From an uncultured Brachyspira sp. (GTDB lineage Bacteria; Spirochaetota; Brachyspiria; Brachyspirales; Brachyspiraceae), in assembly GCF_944393015.1 (NCBI RefSeq), contig NZ_CALXYQ010000005.1:1-64000 (forward strand): a stretch of 64,000 nt of DNA, read 5' to 3'. Below the pieces are notes generated by a model. That model was not told the origin of the DNA, searched no databases, and saw nothing but the letters and a program-made list of their open reading frames with translations. The translations under genes and the position numbers were made by a program. Shown here one piece after another: positions 17,402-26,715 of this stretch (positions within the stretch are counted from its first letter, which is position 1; every line of letters begins with the position of its first letter).

Positions 17402-18784
17402 TTACTTAGTATCTGACATAATAAGATTATATCTAGTAGAATCATTCAAATTCTTAACCCATTTTATAGTCTTATTAACAGTTTCTCCTGCAGCACCTAC
17501 ATTAATGATTTTTCCATTAACTTTTACTACAACCTCGCCCGCATTACCTATAGTAAGCATAACAACATCTTTAGCTTCCAAATATAATGTTTTACCGCTT
17601 AAAAGGTTAGTAGTAGCTGGTCTGTTTGAATCTATAAAATATCTTATATATACAAAATGCTTAGCAGTTATCTCTATTCTTATATCTACTTTTTCAGTAT
17701 CTTGTTCTATATAAGTTTCTCCATTTATCACAAGTAAATTTGTAGATACAGTGTCATTATAATTTGTAGTATTCATAGCAGCAGATTCTATATCATTGGT
17801 ATAACCTGTATTAACCATCTGATTTTCTTCAAGTTTTTCCATTTCTACAGTAGCTGAATTATCATAAACTTCTATAACACTTATCTTAAAATCATTTATT
17901 CCATTGCCATTTAAATCCAATATTATAGGACTGCTTTTAGAGAAAGATAAATCCTGTCCGTTAATATTAATATGAAGCACATTACCTATAGTATTAAATT
18001 TGATTGTAGCTGATATTCCAAGAGGCTTAAAATATATAATATCCCCTGATTTAACACTTTGCTTAGCCTTACTGTCAACTATATTTTTTGATATTTCAAC
18101 TTCATTTCTGTTTTGTCTTTTATTGTTTGAAGGGAATATAAATCCTGTTATATTCTTCCAATTAAATACTATAACTGCTATAACAACTATAATAGCAAGT
18201 ATAATGATGACTGTAGGTATTATAGATTTATTTTTATTTCTTAATTTATATAAATCTCTCCTTGCCATAAATAACAAATCAGCTTCAGCACGATTATTAG
18301 TATTAGTATTTTTATTTTTTTTATTTGTTTCTTTTATAGTTTTTTCTTCATGCTTCTCTGTATTTATAACATCTTTAAGAGATTCTTTTGTATTAGTTTC
18401 TTTTACTGGTTCCTTATTAATTTCTTGTTCTTTATTATCTTTACCATCATTAATATCTTTATTGTCTTTAACTTCTTTTACAGGCTCTTTATTTTTCTTA
18501 ATATTTTTAATAGCTTTACCGCTTTTCAATAAATCCTGTTCAGATTTGATGCCGTTTTTCTGCAAGTTATATCTTTCAAGCACCATATCAGCATCTAATG
18601 ACAATTTATCACTTAAATTCTTTATAAAGCCTTTTACATATATTTCCCCAGGAAGAACATCAAACTCCTCATTTTCTAAAGCCTTTATAAATTTAGCAAC
18701 TATATGAGTAGTAGCCTCAAGTTCTTCTATAGTAAGCCCTTTCTTTTCTCTAGCATTTTTTAATATTTGACCTATAGTTTCCAT
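17402..18784 (-). CDS. RodZ-like transmembrane helix-turn-helix protein
   Basis: 460 aa. Residues 1-70 are an HTH_25 domain typical of RodZ (ILKNAREKKGLTIEELEATTHI ... YVKGFIKNLSDKL, split here by positions 7-28 and 49-61). A long Lys/Glu/Asn linker follows (about 90-165), one membrane helix (about 190-212, IIPTVIIILAIIVVIAVIVF), and a beta-rich periplasmic part ending in a DUF4115-like region. RodZ links MreB to the cell wall machinery and sets cell shape; here it would help shape a helical cell. It starts 14 bases after lolA. Confidence 0.88.
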   Translation of the reverse strand: METIGQILKNAREKKGLTIEELEATTHIVAKFIKALENEEFDVLPGEIYVKGFIKNLSDKLSLDADMVLERYNLQKNGIKSEQDLLKSGKAIKNIKKNKEPVKEVKDNKDINDGKDNKEQEINKEPVKETNTKESLKDVINTEKHEEKTIKETNKKNKNTNTNNRAEADLLFMARRDLYKLRNKNKSIIPTVIIILAIIVVIAVIVFNWKNITGFIFPSNNKRQNRNEVEISKNIVDSKAKQSVKSGDIIYFKPLGISATIKFNTIGNVLHININGQDLSFSKSSPIILDLNGNGINDFKISVIEVYDNSATVEMEKLEENQMVNTGYTNDIESAAMNTTNYNDTVSTNLLVINGETYIEQDTEKVDIRIEITAKHFVYIRYFIDSNRPATTNLLSGKTLYLEAKDVVMLTIGNAGEVVVKVNGKIINVGAAGETVNKTIKWVKNLNDSTRYNLIMSDTK

Positions 18785-18798
18785 ATAAATCCTTAAAA

Positions 18799-19521
18799 TT
18801 AATTGTTAGGCACTAAACCATCTTTAAGCACCTGCATATTTTCTGATATTTCCGGTTCAAAATCCTTATTATTATCTTCATATTTAGGATTGTATCTGAT
18901 AGATGTAAATAAATACTCAACCGGAACATTAGTAGTTGTTATTCCTAATATTCTTATAATCATTCCTGTATTATCAACCCATAAATGTATCTTTGTAAAT
19001 CCTGTTCTGTCTACACTAGCCTGTTTTGAAGTTAAAAGCATATGATAAGCCCTTCTGGTATCATTTGCTGCATAAGAACTGTTATATTTAGCTATACCTA
19101 GTTCGGAATCCTTGAAACTATTTAAAGATACCAATTCTCTCTCATTATAAAAATCTATATTAAATTTAGTTGTAAGTCTCATAATTCCTTCAGGAGTATA
19201 TATAGCACCAGAATCACCATAATTTAATTTCTGCTCTGCTACAACATTATTTTTTGGAAATATTATCCATAAAGTTTCACCATTACAGTATATAGACTGT
19301 CCGTTTCCCCCGCTTGAATATTCCATTCTAAACAAATTAGGATTTTTAGTTATAACTCTACCATAAGAAATTCTCTCGCCATTTCTCTCTACAAAACTAG
19401 CTGAAAAACCTTTTATAGTTGAAAATCTATTAGATATCATACTAACAACTTTTTCAGGAGTCATTATCTGTGAATAGGCTTGAACGCTTAGCAATATAAT
19501 AAACAATACAATTTTTTTCAT
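18799..19521 (-). CDS. lolA: LolA-like outer membrane lipoprotein carrier
   Basis: 240 aa with a signal peptide (VQAYSQ). The mature sequence shows the LolA pattern: an N-terminal helix MTPEKVVSMISNRFSTIKGFSASFVE, then beta strands with GRVITKNPNLFRMEYSS and YCNGETLWIIFPKNN. LolA carries lipoproteins across the periplasm to the outer membrane. No LolB is seen nearby. It is the first gene of the lolA - rodZ-like - rimO - clpX-like - sigma operon. Confidence 0.88.
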   Translation of the reverse strand: MKKIVLFIILLSVQAYSQIMTPEKVVSMISNRFSTIKGFSASFVERNGERISYGRVITKNPNLFRMEYSSGGNGQSIYCNGETLWIIFPKNNVVAEQKLNYGDSGAIYTPEGIMRLTTKFNIDFYNERELVSLNSFKDSELGIAKYNSSYAANDTRRAYHMLLTSKQASVDRTGFTKIHLWVDNTGMIIRILGITTTNVPVEYLFTSIRYNPKYEDNNKDFEPEISENMQVLKDGLVPNN

Positions 19522-19839
19522 AAATTAATTTTCTTTCCTTAAAAATGTTAAACTTTAGCTTAATTTTTTACTAATATTATATGATATAATAAAAATCTAT
19601 AAAAAACAAGTATTTTATTTTTTTATTTAAAACAAATAAATTCACACTCGTTTTTTATAAAAAATGCGTATAAATTTTAATTTTTTTTATAAAATATATA
19701 CTTTTTAATATTTATAGGAACTATATATTACTTCACATTAATGACTTATTTAAAATAAAAAGTATATTTTAAATACATGAAAAATTATTAAATACATTCA
19801 CATTATAAAATTATATATGTGAATTACAAAGGGAGATAT
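19522..19839. other. Intergenic region between lolA and the STAS pair
   Basis: About 320 bases, very AT-rich, between divergent operons. Apart from the inverted repeat at 19796-19824 nothing specific is recognised. Confidence 0.55.
19796..19824 (+). promoter_or_regulatory. Inverted repeat before the STAS pair
   Basis: ATTCACAT at 19796-19803 and ATGTGAAT at 19817-19824 form perfect 8-base arms around 13 A/T bases. The site ends six bases before the GGGAG ribosome site. It could be an operator or a hairpin masking translation; which one is not clear. Confidence 0.5.
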
Positions 19840-20076
19840 ATGAAAATAAACAATACAATATACAATATGAAAAAATCAAGAAGTATATATAGCAATAGAA
19901 GTGCCGTAATACAAAACGATGAAGAGATAGTGCTTTTACTTGGAAATGAAATGAGAAAAGAAAATACTGTAGATGTTGATACTGCTGTATATTTATCTCT
20001 GCCGAGTTTTCTAAGGCTATATGATACACTCAAAGAAAAGGTTGATAAATTTAGAGAAGGAGGAAATCTAATATAA
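19840..20076 (+). CDS. Small hypothetical protein upstream of the STAS gene
   Basis: 78 aa from the ATG at 19840, chosen for the GGGAG just upstream. Basic N-terminus (MKINNTIYNMKKSRSIYSNRS), acidic middle (NDEEIVLLLG), and a C-terminal helix (SFLRLYDTLKEKVDKFREGG). No family is recognised and no signal peptide or membrane segment is present, so it is cytoplasmic. Its stop lies 21 bases before the STAS gene, so the two are probably co-transcribed and may act together. Confidence 0.65.
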   Translation: MKINNTIYNMKKSRSIYSNRSAVIQNDEEIVLLLGNEMRKENTVDVDTAVYLSLPSFLRLYDTLKEKVDKFREGGNLI

Positions 20077-20097
20077 ATTAATAAAAAGGAGTAATTT

Positions 20098-20469
20098 ATG
20101 GAAAAAAATATTATAAAAAACAGTATAAAAGAATACTATATAAATAATGATAAAAATATAATACTGGTAATAGAAAAAGATATTAATGCAAGCGTATATA
20201 ATGAACTTTATAATGTATTAAATAGGGTTTTAGAAAATCATGCCAAAAATATCATTATACATTTAAGAAACAATACTAAATATATAATATCAAATGCCAT
20301 ATATTTAATGCTTGAAGTTCAAAAGGTATTGGAATTCAGGGGAGGAAATCTAATATTAACCGGTTTAAATGAATATTCAAAATGGTCTTTAAAATCATTA
20401 GAAGCTCATGAAAAAGTGAAAATACATGATGATATACAAAATGCTATAAAAGAAATAAAAGCATCATAA
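20098..20469 (+). CDS. STAS-domain protein (anti-sigma antagonist-like)
   Basis: 123 aa, the size of a lone STAS domain: a beta strand KNIILVIEKDINAS, helix YNELYNVLNRVLEN, strand KNIIIHLRNN, helix and final strand GGNLILTGL. In SpoIIAA-type proteins the loop reads DSSG and its second serine is phosphorylated; here it reads ISNA, so that serine is replaced by asparagine. Control by a partner kinase would therefore have to work differently or be absent. An AAGGAG site precedes the ATG. Confidence 0.75.
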   Translation: MEKNIIKNSIKEYYINNDKNIILVIEKDINASVYNELYNVLNRVLENHAKNIIIHLRNNTKYIISNAIYLMLEVQKVLEFRGGNLILTGLNEYSKWSLKSLEAHEKVKIHDDIQNAIKEIKAS

Positions 20470-20487
20470 AATCATAATACAATAAAA

Positions 20488-20523
20488 AAATAAGCAGGGA
20501 TTTTTAATATCCTTGCTTATTTT
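20488..20523 (+). terminator. Terminator after the STAS gene
   Basis: AAATAAGCAGGGAT pairs with ATCCTTGCTTATTT (one G-T pair), then T-rich sequence. The symmetry could also serve the converging rhodanese gene. Confidence 0.75.
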
Positions 20524-20547
20524 ATATAAATTAATATATTAAAGAGA

Positions 20548-20946
20548 TTACTTTCTATTTGTTAATATAGCATTTACAAAATCAGTATAGTTTATATTCT
20601 GCAAATTATAAACATGTAAAAAGCCATTAGTAGCCATTATACTTGAAGCTATAGAAGATCTGTTTCCGCTTCTGCAGTATACTATATATTCTTTATTTTT
20701 ATCTAAAAGATCTATTTTACTTTTGAAATCAGTATTAAGAACATCAATATTTATAGAATTAGGAGCACTTCCTCCCATATATTCCTCAGGAGTTCTTACA
20801 TCTAATAAAACTAAATTAGTTGATTTACTCATTAAATCCAATGCTTTTTTCAAATTGATATTATCATAAGGTTTTTTAGAGCATGAAAATATAAATAACA
20901 ATGATAGTGAAATAATAAAATATAATAATTGTTTTTTCATATTCAT
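20548..20946 (-). CDS. Rhodanese-domain lipoprotein
   Basis: 132 aa. Signal peptide with lipobox FSC (Cys near residue 22), then one rhodanese domain: LLDVRTPEEYMGGSAPNSINI, catalytic cysteine in VYCRSGNRSS. An extracytoplasmic single-domain rhodanese transfers sulfane sulfur or acts in thiol redox chemistry in the periplasm. Monocistronic. Confidence 0.88.
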   Translation of the reverse strand: MNMKKQLLYFIISLSLLFIFSCSKKPYDNINLKKALDLMSKSTNLVLLDVRTPEEYMGGSAPNSINIDVLNTDFKSKIDLLDKNKEYIVYCRSGNRSSIASSIMATNGFLHVYNLQNINYTDFVNAILTNRK

Positions 20947-21101
20947 AGTTCCTTTAAATTATCCGAATATTATGTTAATAACTATAATATTATATTTAAA
21001 CATTTTGTCAAACAATTTTATTGATAAAGTAATTATTTTTTATTTTTTAATTACTATTACTGTTTATATAATATAGTATAATTTGTTTTGCGGATAATGT
21101 A

Positions 21102-21248
21102 ATGATAAAAAAAATCTATTGTTTATTAGTTTTAATTATGTTATTATTATCTTGTGCTGATAAAAAAGAAACAGATAATAAAAATTCTATAAAAGTTATG
21201 GAAGATGATGAATATATAAAAAATGTTATGAAGGATTCTTCCAAATAA
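21102..21248 (+). CDS. 48-residue lipoprotein
   Basis: Reads MIKKIYCLLVLIMLLLSCADKK, then an acidic/lysine-rich tail of about 25 residues, stop at 21246-21248. The N-terminus is a good lipoprotein signal with lipobox LLSC. Mature length is only about 31 residues. The ribosome site is weak. The next gene starts at once or within 12 bases, suggesting an operon with the EamA transporter. Function unknown; it could also be a decayed remnant of a longer lipoprotein. Confidence 0.55.
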   Translation: MIKKIYCLLVLIMLLLSCADKKETDNKNSIKVMEDDEYIKNVMKDSSK

Positions 21249-21260
21249 TTGGAAAAAACC

Positions 21261-22190
21261 ATGTTTATAAATCAAAATATTAAAGCATACCTATGCACAT
21301 TTTTCAGTATATTAATGTGGGGTATCACTTTTATTTCAACAAAAATATTATTAAGAGATTTCTCACCTATAGAGATACTTTTCAGCAGATTCTTATTAGG
21401 ATTTGCTTTATTATTTATAATATATCCTAAAAATAATAAAATATATTCAAAGAAAGAAGAAATGTTATTTGCTGTTACAGGATTAAGCGGAATAACACTT
21501 TATTATTTATTTGAAAATATAGCATTGAATTATTCTTTGGCATCAAACGTTGGTATTTTAGTTGCTATAGGGCCATTATTTACAGGAATATTCGCTTCAA
21601 TATTTTTAAAAGAAAAATTAAAAATCAATTTCTTTGTAGGATTCATATTTGCAATAATTGGAATAGCTGTAATAACATTTAATGGAAAGTTTATATTAAA
21701 AATAAATCCTATAGGAGATATATTTGCTATATTAGCTGCAGTTATGTGGGGCATATATTCTGTATTAGTAAAAAAAATTGCAGATTTAGGTCATAATTCA
21801 GTTTTAATAACTAAAAAGACTTTTATGTATGGAATAATATTTATGCTGCCTGTTATGTTATTTATGGGATTTGATGTAAATATAAATGATTATTTAAAGC
21901 CCGTAAACTTGATTAACTTTTTATTTTTATCTTTCATAGCATGCACTTTATGCTTTATAACTTGGGCTTATGCAACAAAAATATTAGGAGCTGTAAAAAC
22001 TAACACATATATATACTTCATACCAATAATAACTTTAATAACTTCAAAAATAGTTTTAGATGAAAATATTACTCTATTTGCTATTATAGGAATAATTTTT
22101 ATATTATTAGGAGTTATAATATCTCAGGCAAATATTTCATTTAAAAAGATGAATAAAATAAATACAAAAAAGATAATGAATAATCAATGA
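21261..22190 (+). CDS. EamA/DMT-family transporter
   Basis: 309 aa from the ATG at 21261; a TTG at 21249 would add four residues. Ten hydrophobic segments in two EamA repeats: the first has MWGITFISTKILLRDFSPIEI, split by the start of helix 1 and 2, and the second WGIYSVLVKKIADLG. Drug/metabolite exporters of this family move amino acids or other small metabolites across the inner membrane; the substrate cannot be told from sequence. Confidence 0.88.
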   Translation: MFINQNIKAYLCTFFSILMWGITFISTKILLRDFSPIEILFSRFLLGFALLFIIYPKNNKIYSKKEEMLFAVTGLSGITLYYLFENIALNYSLASNVGILVAIGPLFTGIFASIFLKEKLKINFFVGFIFAIIGIAVITFNGKFILKINPIGDIFAILAAVMWGIYSVLVKKIADLGHNSVLITKKTFMYGIIFMLPVMLFMGFDVNINDYLKPVNLINFLFLSFIACTLCFITWAYATKILGAVKTNTYIYFIPIITLITSKIVLDENITLFAIIGIIFILLGVIISQANISFKKMNKINTKKIMNNQ

Positions 22191-22193
22191 TAT

Positions 22194-22895
22194 TTATTTT
22201 TTCTTAGCAGATTTTTTTTCTTTACTCTTTTCTTTATTGTCTTTATATTCATTTTTGAAATAATCGCAGTACTGAGATACTGTGCATTTTGAGCATAATG
22301 GAGAAATAGGCTTGCATAAATTTTGTCCGTAAACAACTAAAGTATCATTATAAACTCTCCAGTATTCTTTAGGAAGTTTATCTCTTAATGCAAACTCTGT
22401 TTCTTCAGGAGTTTTTGTACTTACATAACCGAATCTATTTGATATTCTATGCACATGAGTATCAACACATATACCATCTTTATCAAAGGCTTCTGTTACT
22501 ACCAAATTAGCAACCTTTCTTCCAACACCTTTAAGCTTCAAAAGCTCATCTATTTCATCAGGTACTTGTCCTTTAAAATCATCTATTATCATTTGAGAAA
22601 CTTCTAATATATTTTTAGCCTTCACTTTATAAAAGCCGACAGGATATATTAACTTTGCTATTTCTTCTTCACTAAGTTTAAGCATATCTTTAGGATTTCC
22701 AGCTTTCTCAAATAATCTCATAGAAGCATCTCTAGTTGTAGGGTCTTTTGTTCTAAGGGAAAGCATTGTTGATATTAAAATTTTATAAGCATCTCTGTTT
22801 GTTAATATTTTTATTTCAGTTACAACAGGCATAGGCATTTCTTTTGTAACTTTAGTAAGCTCTTTCATTATTGGATGAATATCATTATCATTCAT
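22194..22895 (-). CDS. nth: Endonuclease III
   Basis: 233 aa. Helix-hairpin-helix [13 protein letters not shown] with catalytic lysine, catalytic aspartate in [12 protein letters not shown], and the C-terminal [4Fe-4S] loop C-x6-C-x2-C-x5-C ([17 protein letters not shown]). It removes oxidised pyrimidines and nicks abasic sites in base excision repair. The extreme C-terminus has a lysine-rich tail ([13 protein letters not shown]) beyond the usual end. Its stop is three bases from the converging EamA gene. Confidence 0.95.
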   Translation of the reverse strand: MNDNDIHPIMKELTKVTKEMPMPVVTEIKILTNRDAYKILISTMLSLRTKDPTTRDASMRLFEKAGNPKDMLKLSEEEIAKLIYPVGFYKVKAKNILEVSQMIIDDFKGQVPDEIDELLKLKGVGRKVANLVVTEAFDKDGICVDTHVHRISNRFGYVSTKTPEETEFALRDKLPKEYWRVYNDTLVVYGQNLCKPISPLCSKCTVSQYCDYFKNEYKDNKEKSKEKKSAKKK

Positions 22896-22934
22896 AAAAT
22901 ATATCCTCTATGCAATTCTATCAATATCATATAA

Positions 22935-23990
22935 TTATTTATTAAACAAATACCAAAATTTAGAATCCTCTTTAATAAAAGGCTTAAGCTCTAAATATGT
23001 AAATTCAATTTCTATAATACCATGAGCATAATCAGCAATCTTATATAAAGGCCAAATAAATGATATTCCGGATGGAGTTACATCATAAACTTCGCTAAGT
23101 TCAATAGAATAAAAATCAAAAAAATCTTTTTCTGTAAAATTCCTAAGCAGCTTAGTTCTCATCAAATTAATTAATTCTCTATCATTTTTATTTTTTACTA
23201 GCTCTGATAAACTTAAACCTACTCTTTCACCTGTTGAAATTAAATACATAGCAGGCACAGCATTATATATACCATGCATTCCGCCTGTATAAGAATAGTT
23301 ATATACGGTAAAGGATATTAGTCTTTCATCTAAATAAGCAACATTTATTTCTTTTATTACATTAAAATCTTCATCATTTTGATGTGATTTTTTCCAAACA
23401 TTATATTCATCAATAATAGCATTATTAAGTATATATGCTATTCTATTTGTATTTAATGATTTTATACCATCAACATCTAAAGAAATTCTATCTAAATTAT
23501 TAAGATTTTTTTCATTTTTTATTATAATAGCATCCTTACTTGATTCAAATTTTCTGCCATTATCTAAACTAAATTTTAATGATGAATTGATAATATCTAA
23601 AGTATTTAAAGGATAAGATTCATCTTTATAAAATGAAAAATCATATTTATTTTCTCTGTCATAAGATGTCCATTCCCCTGAAAAAAATACATCATTAGAA
23701 ACTATTCCATTAAAATATCCTGTTATACGGTTATTAACTTTTTCTTCAATATATAATTTATTTTGATCGATATGTCCTTTTATATCTATGAATTGATTTA
23801 TAGTTTTATAATGATATCTTCCAAACACATTTGTTTCATTCATTATATTGAAATACATAGTTATCTCTGAATCTCCAATACTTCCCTTACACATATAAAA
23901 ATTTATAAGAGAAATTTTAGGCTGCTGAGAAAATAAAATATTTGAATAAAAAACAAATAGTAATATATAAAAAAGTTTAAATATCTTCAA
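22935..23990 (-). CDS. Secreted DUF3298 (RsiV/PdaC C-terminal-like) protein
   Basis: 351 aa, start TTG at 23990 with an AAGAG site. Signal peptide (NILFSQQ). Residues about 215-350 match the DUF3298 pattern: FTVYNYSYTGGMHGIYN, LSLSELVKNKN, YDVTPSGISFIWPLYKIADYAHG. That domain is found in the anti-sigma factor RsiV and in peptidoglycan deacetylases, where it is thought to bind ligand or sugar. The N-terminal 200 residues are unlike known families by eye. Here there is no membrane anchor or enzyme domain, so its role is open. Confidence 0.75.
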   Translation of the reverse strand: MKIFKLFYILLFVFYSNILFSQQPKISLINFYMCKGSIGDSEITMYFNIMNETNVFGRYHYKTINQFIDIKGHIDQNKLYIEEKVNNRITGYFNGIVSNDVFFSGEWTSYDRENKYDFSFYKDESYPLNTLDIINSSLKFSLDNGRKFESSKDAIIIKNEKNLNNLDRISLDVDGIKSLNTNRIAYILNNAIIDEYNVWKKSHQNDEDFNVIKEINVAYLDERLISFTVYNYSYTGGMHGIYNAVPAMYLISTGERVGLSLSELVKNKNDRELINLMRTKLLRNFTEKDFFDFYSIELSEVYDVTPSGISFIWPLYKIADYAHGIIEIEFTYLELKPFIKEDSKFWYLFNK

Positions 23991-24104
23991 ATCATTATGC
24001 TCTTTTAAATTATTTAATAATAAATTATTATATATTTTTTGAAAAAATAAAACAAGAACAATACTAATATAGTATTGAATATAAAATATAATATATAATT
24101 AAAT

Positions 24105-24866
24105 TTACTTAGCTACATAATTAACTATTCTAGCAAATTTATCAGCAACTAAAGATGCACCGCCAACCAAAGCACCATCTATATTAGGCATATTAAGCAA
24201 ATCATCAGCATTTTTCTCATTAACACTTCCGCCGTAAAGTATAATCATACCTTCAGCAACAGAGTCATTATAAAGAGATTTTAAAGTTTCTCTAATAGTT
24301 TTATGTACATCATCTGCATCTTGAGGAGTAGCAGTTTTTCCTGTACCAATAGCCCAAACAGGCTCATAAGCTATAACAACTTTTTTAGCTTCAGCTTCGC
24401 TCAAACCTTTGAATGCTTCTTTAGTTTGAGTGCTTACTATATCAGAAGTGATGCCTTTTTCTCTTTCTTCTAAATGTTCTCCTACACATAAAACAGGTAT
24501 AAGATTTTTATCTAAAGCTCTTTTTACCTTTTTATTAATAAGTTCATCTTTCTCACCGAATATATCACGGCATTCAGAGTGTCCTATAATAACATATTCA
24601 CATCCTACAGCTAAAAGCATATCAGCAGAAATCTGTCCTGTGAAAGCACCTTTTTCCTCAAAATATAAATTCTGAGCACCTAATTTGATATTAGTTCCTT
24701 TAATAGCATTATGAACATCACTTAAACAAGTAAATGTAGGAGCTATCATAATATCTCTGTCTTTAACATCTTTAACTAAACCTTTCAAACTATTAACTAA
24801 TTCTAAGGCTTCTTTATTGGAATTATTCATTTTCCAATTACCTGCTATAAGTTTTTTTCTAGCCAT
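24105..24866 (-). CDS. tpiA: Triosephosphate isomerase
   Basis: 253 aa. Catalytic residues are in place: Lys in AGNWKMN, His in IIGHSECR, Glu in IAYEPVWAIGTG; the phosphate-binding loop YGGSVN is near the C-terminus. It interconverts DHAP and glyceraldehyde 3-phosphate in glycolysis. It lies 21 bases after the isochorismatase-family gene, probably one transcript. Confidence 0.98.
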   Translation of the reverse strand: MARKKLIAGNWKMNNSNKEALELVNSLKGLVKDVKDRDIMIAPTFTCLSDVHNAIKGTNIKLGAQNLYFEEKGAFTGQISADMLLAVGCEYVIIGHSECRDIFGEKDELINKKVKRALDKNLIPVLCVGEHLEEREKGITSDIVSTQTKEAFKGLSEAEAKKVVIAYEPVWAIGTGKTATPQDADDVHKTIRETLKSLYNDSVAEGMIILYGGSVNEKNADDLLNMPNIDGALVGGASLVADKFARIVNYVAK

Positions 24867-24887
24867 TTTAATTCTCCTAAATTTATA

Positions 24888-25451
24888 TTAATTATCTTTT
24901 AATAATTTGCTAACTTCTTTAAAACAAGGAACTTTACAATGTTCTATATGACCGAATATTACCATCTCAGTATTTACAATATTTGCACCAAGTTTTCTCA
25001 TTTGTTCTAAAGCTATTTCTTTATTTTCTTTTGTTCTAGAAGTACAAGCATCAGCAACTACATATACATTATAACCATTTTCAAGCAAATGCACAACACT
25101 ATAATATACACATACATGAGTTTCTATACCAAAAATAACTATATTCTTTTTATTTAATTTATTAAATTCTTCTACAAAATCTTCTGCCCCAAATATGCTA
25201 AAATATTCCTTAGCAAATAATTTGCAATTTTTAGGAAAAACAATTCTTTCATCAGTATGACCAAGACCTTTAGGATATTGTTCTGTAGCTAGAACAGGTA
25301 TATTATGCATATCAGCAACTCTAAAAAGCATATTAGTATTTTTGATAACAGATTCTGCATCATAAACAGCAGTTGTTAATTTACCCTGCTCATCTATACA
25401 TATATACAAAGTATCATCTTTATTGATTAGAGGTTGTTTCATTAATCTCAT
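24888..25451 (-). CDS. Isochorismatase-family cysteine hydrolase
   Basis: 187 aa. The family triad appears as an N-terminal Asp (CIDEQGKL), a Lys (EQYPKGLGHT region) and the nucleophile Cys in GIETHVCVYYSV, followed by VVADACTSR. Family members are nicotinamidases, isochorismatases or N-carbamoyl hydrolases; substrate residues do not allow a choice. GGAG lies six bases before the ATG. Precedes tpiA. Confidence 0.85.
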   Translation of the reverse strand: MRLMKQPLINKDDTLYICIDEQGKLTTAVYDAESVIKNTNMLFRVADMHNIPVLATEQYPKGLGHTDERIVFPKNCKLFAKEYFSIFGAEDFVEEFNKLNKKNIVIFGIETHVCVYYSVVHLLENGYNVYVVADACTSRTKENKEIALEQMRKLGANIVNTEMVIFGHIEHCKVPCFKEVSKLLKDN

Positions 25452-25508
25452 AAATAACTCCTTAATATAATTTTAATACAAATTATATTGTAAAATAAAA
25501 AAAAATAC

Positions 25509-25543
25509 AATAAAAAAAGGGGAAACTCTTAAAGTTTCCCCTT
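25509..25543 (-). terminator. Terminator of flaA
   Basis: On the minus strand AAGGGGAAACT pairs with AGTTTCCCCTT across a five-base loop and is followed by seven T residues. It is a strong terminator, fitting a highly expressed gene. Confidence 0.9.
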
Positions 25544-25581
25544 AATCTATTAATTAGTCTTTTATTTCCAAACTAATTTAA

Positions 25582-26535
25582 TTATTGAGCTTGTTCTTGA
25601 GCAGCACCAGCACCTGTATCAGCAGCAGCGCCTTGATCAGCAGCAGCACCGTCACCTATACGTCTTTGTTCAAGCTCTCTTAATTCAGCTTGCTCACGTA
25701 TTCTAGCAGCTTCGATAGCTTGTTTTCTATCGTTTTCTGTTTTTAATAACTGCCAAGTAGCTTCATCATCGATATCTTCTTCGAAATCAACAACTACTAC
25801 ATCGTACTCAATTGTTACGTCTTTAACGTAAGTGATGAAATCTCCGCCTTTAGTATCTTTAGTTCTATAGAAACCTAAAGAATCTAATTTAACAGAAGGG
25901 ATCATTCTAGGATAAAGAGGTTCTCTTACTAATACTCTGTCGCGAACATTAGGTAAGTATTCTCTGTTTTCCCATCTTACTTGTCTCCAACCATTGAAGT
26001 AAACAGTACCCATTGGATAAGATTTTAAAGCACCAAATTCATTTTGTAAGTTTACAAAGTAGCTAACTAAATAGTTGCGGCCATAAACCCAAGAACTTAT
26101 AGATTTAATTTCGCCAACGTTATGTATAACACCTTTACCTTCTGTATATTTTGTACCGTCGTTGCCGCCATACATTTCAAGTTCAAATACTGGTTTTACT
26201 AAAGCATAACTGTTCCAAGCTGCTAATGGGAAATGTACTCTTATACCAAGAACTTTACCTGCTTCCCAAGCACCATTGTTACCTTTACTGTCTACGTTAG
26301 TAACATAAGAATTTCTGCGATTCTCTGTTAATCTAGCAGATTCATTCAACCATACTACCCAGTTATCATTATAAAGATTTTCTGCAACTGGAACTACTTC
26401 ATTTGTATCACCTTCTCCAGCTTGTAAGTTATCAGCATTACCTGTTAAAGCAAAATCAATCAAAGTTGAGTTTGTTAAACCGTAAGCAGATGCAGCGATA
26501 AAAATGGAAGTTAATACTACGAATAACTTTTTCAT
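25582..26535 (-). CDS. flaA: Flagellar filament sheath protein FlaA
   Basis: 317 aa with a signal peptide (AAYG-type cleavage near residue 19). Sequence [22 protein letters not shown], given in two parts around residues 57-78, and the later [13 protein letters not shown] are typical of the 44-kDa FlaA sheath protein of Brachyspira periplasmic flagella. FlaA coats the FlaB core in the periplasm and affects stiffness. The tail is an Ala/Gln/Gly low-complexity run (residues about 290-317). Codon use is less A/T-ended than in the neighbours, and promoter and terminator are both strong, as expected for an abundant protein. Confidence 0.93.
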   Translation of the reverse strand: MKKLFVVLTSIFIAASAYGLTNSTLIDFALTGNADNLQAGEGDTNEVVPVAENLYNDNWVVWLNESARLTENRRNSYVTNVDSKGNNGAWEAGKVLGIRVHFPLAAWNSYALVKPVFELEMYGGNDGTKYTEGKGVIHNVGEIKSISSWVYGRNYLVSYFVNLQNEFGALKSYPMGTVYFNGWRQVRWENREYLPNVRDRVLVREPLYPRMIPSVKLDSLGFYRTKDTKGGDFITYVKDVTIEYDVVVVDFEEDIDDEATWQLLKTENDRKQAIEAARIREQAELRELEQRRIGDGAAADQGAAADTGAGAAQEQAQ

Positions 26536-26582
26536 AATTTATTGCACTCCTTGTACTAATTAATAAGCATAATAATACAACT

Positions 26583-26611
26583 TTTATACACTAAATTTCT
26601 TAATTTGTCAA
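26583..26611 (-). promoter_or_regulatory. flaA promoter, sigma-70 type
   Basis: On the minus strand TTGACA (26606-26611), 17-base spacer, TATAAA (26583-26588), about 40 bases before the start codon, with AAGGAG in between. No sigma-28 flagellar motif is seen here. Confidence 0.75.
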
Positions 26612-26641
26612 GCAAATTTAATCAAAAAAATAAATCATTAT

Positions 26642-26669
26642 TTGACATTATCTGTTATTAATGTAGAAT
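26642..26669 (+). promoter_or_regulatory. Promoter of the SDH-type protease gene
   Basis: TTGACA at 26642-26647, 16-base spacer, TAGAAT at 26664-26669; leader about 40 bases with AGAGG before the ATG. Confidence 0.6.
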
Positions 26670-26715
26670 CTAATGAAAAAATGTAATTATGTAAATTAAA
26701 AAAGAGGTTTATACT

